From positions 233,801,803 to 233,865,802 of the forward strand of contig OV884059.1 in assembly GCA_930367215.1 (NCBI GenBank): a stretch of DNA of 64,000 nt, given 5' to 3'. The translations under genes and the position numbers were made by a program. The notes beneath the pieces are model-generated. The model was given only the letters and a program-made list of their open reading frames with translations. It did no database searches and was not told the origin of the DNA. Positions 56,561 through 64,000 of the stretch are shown piece after piece. Within the stretch, counting starts at the first letter, position 1; each line of letters opens with the position of its first letter. Source of the stretch: Pollenia angustigena. Taxonomy: Eukaryota > Arthropoda > Insecta > Diptera > Polleniidae.

Positions 56561-57533
56561 AACTTAAAAACTTATTGAAATTGTTTAAAACTACAATATA
56601 TTTTAAGATTTTGCAACTTGAGCAGTCTACTAATAGGAACTGGACAATCCAGCGAAGATGTTAAAAATCGCATTAAATCTGGTAATTATTCCTTTTAGCG
56701 GTCTCTACATATATTCAGAAGAATAAGAATGTAAGCTTTTAACTCCTGCATTAAGTCTGGACTAGGGTATTCATTCGGTTAACCGTCAATCGGTTAACCG
56801 ATTAATTACTACCCGATTAACTGATCGGTTAATTTAAAATTGGGTTTTTTCGATTAACGATTAAACCGATTAATTTCAGTCGATTAACCGATTAACCGAT
56901 GTAATAAAGTTTTCAATATTTTGTAGTATTATAACATATTTTTTTGCGATTTTAATTATTTGTTTCGTCTCATATACAAAATGTTTGTGTTTAGAAAATA
57001 TTTTTTCATACAAACAAAGAAGTTGTTCAGTGATCTTCATTTAAACCCATTTTCTGACGACCAGTGACTAAAATTACAATGTTTTTTTATCTTCATTATC
57101 GATCAACAGGAATGTGGCGAAAAATGGGCTAAATTTTTGATTGCCAAAACCTTTTTTCTGTTTCACGTACTTTTTATATGTATGTGTTTAGTTATTTGTT
57201 TCTTCTTATATCTGCTCTGTTATCTTTTAACAGAATTAACCGAAACAATTTGAAGTGATAAAAATTTAAAAAAACTCTAATGGCATATGTTTAGAGAAAT
57301 CCTGGAAAAAGACGGAGAAATTAGATATTCATGTACGAAAAGTGAAAGAATTTTTTCCAAGTCAAGTTTTGGCAAAACTAAAGAAAAGAAGAGCTTTAAT
57401 CCTAAACATTTAAAATAAATGACTTTTCTGAAAAATTATTTTATAAGATCTTCTTTAACTATTGAAATTACTAAAGAAATTATCTCATTTTATTTTTTTT
57501 TTTTTGTAAAATAAATATTTGGGTGATTCTTAA

Positions 57534-58426
57534 AGCTAAGATCCCACTATCGGCGCAATGTACCAATTTTTGTCTTATTTCATGTGCCGATAGTGTGAAC
57601 GGTCAATATTTTTTAATTTGCGACAATCTGTGCCAAAATTGTGCTGCCTGTGGACAATCAAAATTAACCTTGATGCGCCGATAATGTGAACACTCTTTTG
57701 CAAAATGTGGAGCAATCAAATTGTTTAATATGTACCGATTTTTATCGGCCATTTGTGTGCCGATCACAGTCGCCAATCAGCGCCGATACAAGGGACGGCA
57801 AAACGAATTTTATTAAAGTGCACCAACTGGCTACTAAAATTTTACTTTTTTGAGCTTAATTGTACCAAAATTACATTTGTTTTATCTATTATTTATGTAT
57901 TAAAAAGTTAAATAGTACATTTGTACTGTTAAATGAAAGAAAACAATTTGCTTTAACGAAAACATTGCTGTAGTATGGATGTTGCCATCCCTGCTTTGTA
58001 AACATCTGTTTACAGAACAACAATTACAAAAAAAAAAACAAGTGCAGTAAGTTTGAATAAAATTGAATACATTTTTAATTTTATATTAATATATTATTTA
58101 AAATTGCTAGGAAACTAATAAAGGAAACGGACATTTTGCGAATTTAAAATTTTGCGAAAGTAAAATTGTATCGCCAACAAACAAATAAACCAAATACATA
58201 TACATATGATTAAATTGGCCCAAATAACACGATAGTGTGACCGCATTGTACCGATTATTGTCGCAATTGAGTTTTGGCCGATATGAACCGAAAAAAATTC
58301 TCACAATGTGCGACGATAATGGGACCACCCAAGAATAAATTGTGCAATGTTTTTTAATGTGCGCCGATACAGCACAATAAAATTCGTCACAGATTGTGCT
58401 ATTTGAGCCGATAGTGGGATCTTAGC
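57534..58426. mobile_element. nested TIR element, possibly TTAA-targeted
   Basis: AGCTAAGATCCCACTATCGG and GCCGATAGTGGGATCTTAGC are the inverted ends; TTAA lies at 57530-57533 and 58427-58430, as in piggyBac-type insertion. TGTGCCGATA/GTGCGCCGATA words recur within. No transposase frame was seen. Confidence 0.65.
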
Positions 58427-58471
58427 TTAAGACAGTCATAAAGTCTTATATCTTAAAATAATAACAAGAAA

Positions 58472-58727
58472 TATATATCGTCGGCTTAATATGCAAAATG
58501 GCTAAATCCACTTTTTATGTAAATTGAGATTTTGATGCCGTGTGGTAGAGAAAGGTACGCCTCTTAGACCAGCATGTGTTTTTTTTCTATTTAAGTCTAG
58601 AAGGGTGTAAAACTAGCTGTATTTTTAATTTTCTATGAAGCTGCAAATAGGAAAAATAAAGTTTTTTCTCTCCTGTTAAATGTGCTAAAAGTGAGTTAGC
58701 AGGTTTGCATATTAACCCGACGATATG
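58472..58727. repeat. foldback with ATATCGTCGG ends
   Basis: ATATATCGTCGGCTTAATATG pairs with GCATATTAACCCGACGATAT. It is about 256 bp and lies within the larger hAT-like element. A further stretch to 59690 is AT-rich, with frames that lack coding character. Confidence 0.55.
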
Positions 58728-60200
58728 ACTGTTGTGGGCTACCGCTTATAATTTAGTTTTATACTGTACAGTTATGAAGAATCAATGAACACAGCATTAA
58801 CATTTTTGTTTTGTTTGAAACACAACAATATTTATTTTAAACAATTGTAAAATATTGTTTAGGATATTATGACGATATGACCTAATAGTACACCTTGTGT
58901 ATTAATCAAGGACCGGATTTTACGAACGGAAAACACAAAATTAAATTTTATTTTTTAAATAAAAAATTTTTGTGTGTGAAAAAAAGAATATTGTTTTTCT
59001 GTGTTTAAAATTTAAACGAAAAAGAAAAAAAACATTTTCTTTGAAAACAAAATTTATAGTTTCAAAAAATAGCAAAAACTTTTTTTGTAAAAAAAAAACA
59101 AATACAAATTTTCAAAAAACTTTTTTTTTTGTTGAAAAATATTTTTTAAAACGTTTTTTTTTAGAATTTTTTTTTCTATGTATGTACATATATTTTAAAA
59201 ATGAAATATGTATGTATGTATTCTCAGAAACCTCTTCATAAATTTTATTGAAATTTGTTTTGAAGAATGAAATTTTTATGACAATGCTTAAATATAATTA
59301 TTTTGTTTTTGTTTTTTTATGTTTTTAAGAAAACGTTTTATTTTAAAAACTTTATTTAACGTTTTTAAGAAAACGTTTTATTTCAAAAACTTTATTTTAT
59401 TTATTTTTTTCGACGGCTTTTTTTTCAAAACTATTTTAGAAATTTTTTGTTTTCTGTAAAATGTAGAATTTTTTAAACTTGCACAATAAATATTTTTTTA
59501 GAAACAAAATAAAAAAACATTTTCCGATCCTTGGTATTAATTGAAAAATGCATATTAAATATTTATGAATTGTTTTTTTTTTGTTTGCTCGTTTTAGTTC
59601 AAGAATTGTTATGTTTGGTATGTTATTGTTTTTTTTCCTAAAAATAATAAACAATTAATGCGTTTTTATATATTCAAATTATTTAATTTATAAAAAAAAA
59701 CTTTATTAATCGTTTAACCGATCAAAAACAAAATTAACCGATTATTAACCGATTAAACCAAAACCTCGGTTAATTAATCGAGCGATTAACCGATTAAAGC
59801 AAAAGGTCGATTAAATGAATACCCTAGTCTGGACGGATGAGAATCTTGAAACCTGACATCAAATCCCTTCAAGTTTTTCTTAACCGCTGCCTGTGTAGAA
59901 TCTAAAGAACTTTCTGGCCACAAACTCAAGGGAGAGACTATGGGGAGACCAATGATCCTTAATGTATCTACCTATAAATATATATAAACACTTTTTTAAC
60001 TGCAAATTCTTTTTAATGTTTCATATTATTAAAATTGTAAGTGTGGGCCAAAAAGTCCGAGGGTGGGCCAATAAAGCTGTTATTATTTTAATGACTCCTT
60101 TGATTCCATTTCATCGTTATTTTATTGATTTATTGTATGTAAGAAATATAGTTACAAATTATTTTCTAACCTAGACCTTCAGCTGCTGTAAAACAGACCA

Positions 60201-60276
60201 GACTCTCTGACGGGAGTTGAACCCGTAACCCTCTTACTCATAGATTACTTCACTATCAACTAGTCTACCTGAGCAC
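60201..60276 (-). repeat. tRNA-like (A-box/B-box) segment
   Basis: Minus strand: GTGCTCAGGTAGACTAGTTG (A-box region), then TTACGGGTTCAACTCCCGT, a perfect T-arm with B-box. It aligns with the unit at 49875-49948. The body to its right (60277-60390) recurs at 36230-36395. It is likely a tRNA-derived repeat. Confidence 0.55.
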
Positions 60277-60390
60277 TATTTCACTAGTTGCTAAGGCCAG
60301 ATCATCAGGAAATTTTTTTTCAAAGACTTAACAAAAGCTAAAGATATTTTACAAATAAAACTGTAAAGCGAATGAGAATTGCAAACACTT

Positions 60391-62079
60391 AAATTCGTTT
60401 TTGCCACGAGATCAAAGCTAAGACAAAAACAATGATTAATTTCGTTTATTTTTTTTTTGGCCACAATAAAAGATTTTTGTTTTGCTGAGTTTTATCCCAG
60501 CCGCTATAAGGTCGTTTTTAAGCGGTTGAGCTGAAAAAAAGAAACGATGATTTAAATTTAAAAAGGATTGTAGAATCTTATTTATCGGATATCAGCAAAT
60601 CGACTTTTTTGCACACATGCGGCTGACTTAGGCCTGATCCGTTTAGGCCCAAAGACATTGATCAAAATAATCATCAAGCATTGTGTTAGTATTAGTGAAA
60701 ATGTGTTTGTATGTGTCACACCGACGATGCTGGCTGGAAAATCAAACAATATTACGTCAAGCTTACGTACACAGTAAATTCGCCCGCTGGAAAAACATTT
60801 GGCCCTTTAGTGATTCTAAGTCAATCAGTGAACCTTAACAATTTCTCATTTAAGCGATTTATTTAAATTTTCCGCAATTATTTAGAAAACCCCTGGCAAA
60901 CTTTAAGCAAATCCCAATATTTTTATGTTGCTTTAATTCCTCTTTTGTCCGATTAAATGCATGACACGTATTATAGGAAACCAAATGAAATAAAAGCTTT
61001 ATTTCCCATCAAAGGTAACAAGGTTAAAAGGAAAACTGCAGTTAAAACAAAACAATCAAACAAACAAATAATAAACAAGGCTGCAAGAAAACCTTGGACC
61101 ACACTAGCACAACAAAAGAAGAATGCGAATAGAGGGGTGGGTGGCAGACTTCCACACAGTGATGCCATCAAAACCATCCCAGTAACAAATCTTACAAAAG
61201 CATTATTGTTGGGCAACTGTAGCAGTATTCATGATAAATAATACAAACTTGTTGAAAGATTCTTGAAAACAAACTAAACGAGAATACAATGAAAAACTTA
61301 AAATGGAATTCAGGTATCAAGTAATTCTCCTTCAGTTTTGTTTGAGCGGCAACATTTTTGTTATGGAAAATAACAAAACCCTTTTGGGAAATTCAACCAA
61401 ACTCTTGCGATTTGTATTTGTTTTCCTGTTATTGTTTTCATCATAATTATAATTTGCTTTTATTTCTTTTAATTTGTATACCTTCAAGTAAAATCTATTC
61501 AGGAGAAATTTTTTGTCTAAATGAAAAACTAAAAAAAAAAAACAAAAGCATTTTATTATTTTCTTTTTTTAATAAAATGCCAGAGGCAGCAAAAAATATC
61601 TAAAGAAATTCTTTGGAGTCTTCACTTTATTTATGTAGAGCTTCAAGGAACGTCTTGTTTTTTAGAAAAGTCAATAGAGAATGGCTATAAAAAAGGGAAG
61701 GGAGAGAGGGGTACAAGAGATTTAAAGTAATTGTAGCGTCATGATTATATTTGCATAAAATAATACAAAATATGCCAAAGAAATGCCATCAACAGTGAGA
61801 CAAGAGTGTGAGCTGCATTAAGGAAAGAAGAAGAAGAACACAAGTGGCATCAAACGGTTTGTCTACTTCTTCTTCTCATTTTTTTCTTGTTTATTTAAAT
61901 ACAATAATTTCACTGGGAAAAAGTAATAAAAAAAAAGAAAAAATTATAATACCGCGTTAGTTATTGGCAACTGTAGCAAAATGTCTTTAAACTCTTCATA
62001 CAGGGTGGCACATAAGTAACGTTTAGATTAATCAGTGGCGGGCATTTCTAGTTTCTAAGTGAGGATAAATGATAGATGT
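60391..62079. other. mostly AT-rich DNA; a 94-codon frame of doubtful status
   Basis: The plus frame 60957-61241 (MHDTYYRKPNEIKALFPIKG, then a basic Lys-rich stretch) shows no domain and normal AT-rich codons, so I do not call it a gene. Nothing else could be supported. Confidence 0.4.
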
Positions 62080-62240
62080 TTAAGGTCCAATTAGACGTGA
62101 CCTTAACATAATTCCATAGCCACAACGATGACCATAGAAACCAAAATTTTTGTTTATTTGTAGGGTCATGGTTATGTCGTTATGGTATGTAAGCTATTAT
62201 CAAATATATTGTTTGAATATGGTAATGTCACGTCTAGTTT
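62080..62240. repeat. short inverted-repeat element
   Basis: AATTAGACGTGAC at 62089 pairs with GTCACGTCTAGTTT at 62227. The inner CCATAGCCACAACGATGACCAT and ATGGTTATGTCGTTATGG are complementary words. Confidence 0.5.
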
Positions 62241-62288
62241 GAGCTTTACACTTTAAAATCTTGTACAAGTTATTAATGACACAAACCA

Positions 62289-62774
62289 CACCCAGAGAAA
62301 AAACATGTTTAAATATAGTCACCTCCAACAATACTATGTTAAAGGAAAATTGAATCACACTATGTTTAATTTAACTATATTATTGTCAACGATACCCATA
62401 TTATGGTAAAAATAGTCCTCCATCAAGAAGCCACAACCATAATATGGTTGCCTCCAAACACATTATGGTTAATAATAACTAAATTATGTTTAACACTTAT
62501 AATAGCATGATTGGTTTTTAACCAAAGCATGTTGCCCTTGAAAAAGAGGAAAATACTATAGTGAATTTAAAAACAAATTATTGTCATATTTAACCATAAC
62601 ATGTTTAGAGGCAACCATAATATGGTTGTGGTTTCCTGATAGGGGACTAATTTAACCAAAATATGGTTGTCGGTGACAAAAATATGGTTTAATTTAGCAT
62701 AATATGGTTTAAATTTTCTTTAAGGATAGTATTGTTGGAGGTGACCATATTTAAACATGTTTTTTCTCTGCGTG
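62289..62774. mobile_element. long foldback, CACGCAGAGAAAAAA family, copy D
   Basis: CACCCAGAGAAAAAACATG and CATGTTTTTTCTCTGCGTG are the ends. The interior closely parallels copy C (51169-51637), including CCTCCATCAAGAAGCCACAA. It is 486 bp long. Confidence 0.8.
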
Positions 62775-64000
62775 TATGTTTAAAAGATGCGTTTATCGTT
62801 GTAAATTTCGCATATTAAGTGATACATAATTCCATTAAAGAAAAGGAAAGGATATATGTATAAAAAAGAAATTAACGTTACTTGTGCATCACCCTGCTCC
62901 AACACACACACACACACAATCGCACTCATTTGCATACAAAAAAAAATTATATTTTTATATAAGAAAAAGCAAAAATAAAAATGGAATAAAGAAGAGAAGG
63001 AAACGGAAGTAGTGAATATTAACCAACATGCGGTTGCCATATGCTACAACAGACACTTGGTGCTTATAACGCGTTTTGACGTTTCTTTCTCGATTTTAAT
63101 ATTTTTGCCTTCACTTTGCTCCAGCTCATATTTGCACGTTCTGCTTTTTCTCTTTCTTTTTTTTCATATTTACTTGCAATTGCTTGTTTAACTTATAGAA
63201 TTATGTGTTTTATAAACTTTTTTTTTGTCCTCCATCCTTTTTTATACTTAAGCGTATGTGATTGTAATCATGTGTGCGTAAGGGTGGGGATAGTAATGTG
63301 TCTTGAGGAATTGCAGTCAAGTCTTATTATTAATAAAGTTGATGATAAACATTTTGAGTTCATAAAAATTATTCTTGTAAAATTGGGTCAACCTTTTGCT
63401 AAGAAAAAAAAAAAAATAAAAAAATCTTGCAATTTTTTTGTTTTATTTCTTGAGATTTAAATTTAAAAATTTAATATAAAAATGTGTATTTGTGTTAGTT
63501 AAGATTTATTGTAGTGATTTCCATTTTGTTGTTCCTTATTTACCCTGAATAACTAGGACTTGTCCAAAGGAAACCCCAATGTATGGGAAAAACATGGTCT
63601 ATTTAGTTAACATTACGATGTTCTAGGGCAGGACTATATAACCCAGCTTGGCATTACAAAGGAGTAGTCTTACAACTACTCCATGGTATACTCCAGAGGT
63701 TTAGTTTTGAAATCGTTTGAAAACCAAAACATGTCGTTAAAAAACGAAGACATGTCGTTTCAATCCAAACTCTTTTCTAACAATGGCATGGTCCATAATT
63801 GCATTACAGCGCACCATGTTTTAAGTAGCCGATTTGATCAAAATGGATCACGTAGTCCAATATTATTTGCAGGGCAATGCAATTGAACTAACAAAGATTA
63901 TGGATTTGTTATGTCACTTGAGATCTATAATTACCTTTTCGATGCAACTTTGTTAATTGTTTAGGAAACAGTGTTAACTCAAACAAAATTCATACTGGGA
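62775..64000. other. AT-rich DNA to the window end, no gene seen
   Basis: A CA tract lies at 62902-62918. The 114-residue plus frame at 63116-63460 is hydrophobic, T-rich and without motifs. From 63520 on, composition is more mixed, but no element or exon could be supported. Confidence 0.4.

Larger units (their letters stand above)
56763..59826. mobile_element. hAT-like element with 8-bp TSD GTCTGGAC
   Basis: TAGGGTATTCATTCGG (left) and AATGAATACCCTA (right) are the TIRs. GTCTGGAC is duplicated at 56755-56762 and 59827-59834. Dense subterminal arrays of GGTTAACCGATTAA flank both ends (56780-56900 and 59705-59810). No transposase was seen. Two further elements are nested inside (57534-58426 and 58472-58727). 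Confidence 0.85.

Noticed and set aside
58972..59241. 89-residue Lys/Phe-rich frame
   Set aside because: It derives from A/T homopolymer-rich DNA inside a transposon.
60957..61241. 94-residue Lys-rich frame as a gene
   Set aside because: No domain, AT-rich codons and no splice or promoter support.
63116..63460. 114-residue hydrophobic frame
   Set aside because: T-rich DNA gives Phe/Leu/Ser-rich translation by chance; no motif.

Overview
This window looks like nuclear DNA of a higher fly (Diptera). It is very AT-rich, coding-poor and packed with transposon families. The codon style, the splice signals at 20.68 and 21.37 kb, and Jockey, R1, RTE, Tc1/mariner, piggyBac, hAT and Helitron-type debris all fit a fly. 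Resemblance of several dispersed repeats to blowfly/muscoid repeats is my recollection, not something I could check.

Region 1 (1-5930) is the most unusual part. It is one end of an integrated Polinton/Maverick or adintovirus-like element. Visible genes are a VDKFG/DAVNK-motif protein, a DUF8207-like protein (broken), an A32-type packaging ATPase, a minor-capsid/core-like protein with a parvovirus-type phospholipase A2 domain, an adenovirus-type cysteine protease, and four small unidentified genes on the minus strand. Together they suggest a virion packaging, maturation and membrane-breach module. Major capsid protein, penton, DNA polymerase B and integrase are not in the window and would have to lie left of base 1. 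The repeat-rich stretch 5931-7857 may be the subterminal or terminal region of this element, but no terminus was found.

Region 2 (8.0-20.2 kb) is a nest of transposons with readable insertion scars. It holds a Helitron-like element carrying a hAT MITE with an 8-bp target-site duplication (TSD), several foldback MITEs inside one another, and a hAT-like element (8-bp TSD) that itself contains a MITE and a Jockey-clade LINE. That LINE has a 5' inversion, a poly(A)-rich tail and an 11-12 bp TSD.

Region 3 (20.7-24.5 kb) holds the only convincing host-gene piece: a 29-codon first coding exon with a good start context and a GTAAGT donor. It is followed in the presumed intron by about 2.1 kb of a 19-bp minisatellite.

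Region 4 (24.5-64 kb) reads as intronic or intergenic AT-rich DNA filled with mobile-element remnants. These include Tc1, mariner, R1, RTE and piggyBac pseudogenes, two more hAT-like elements with perfect 8-bp TSDs, three 342-bp copies of one MITE, four members of a long foldback family, and foldback elements or MITEs that carry tRNA-like (A-box/B-box) cores. No rRNA gene, CRISPR array, operon or bacterial feature was seen.
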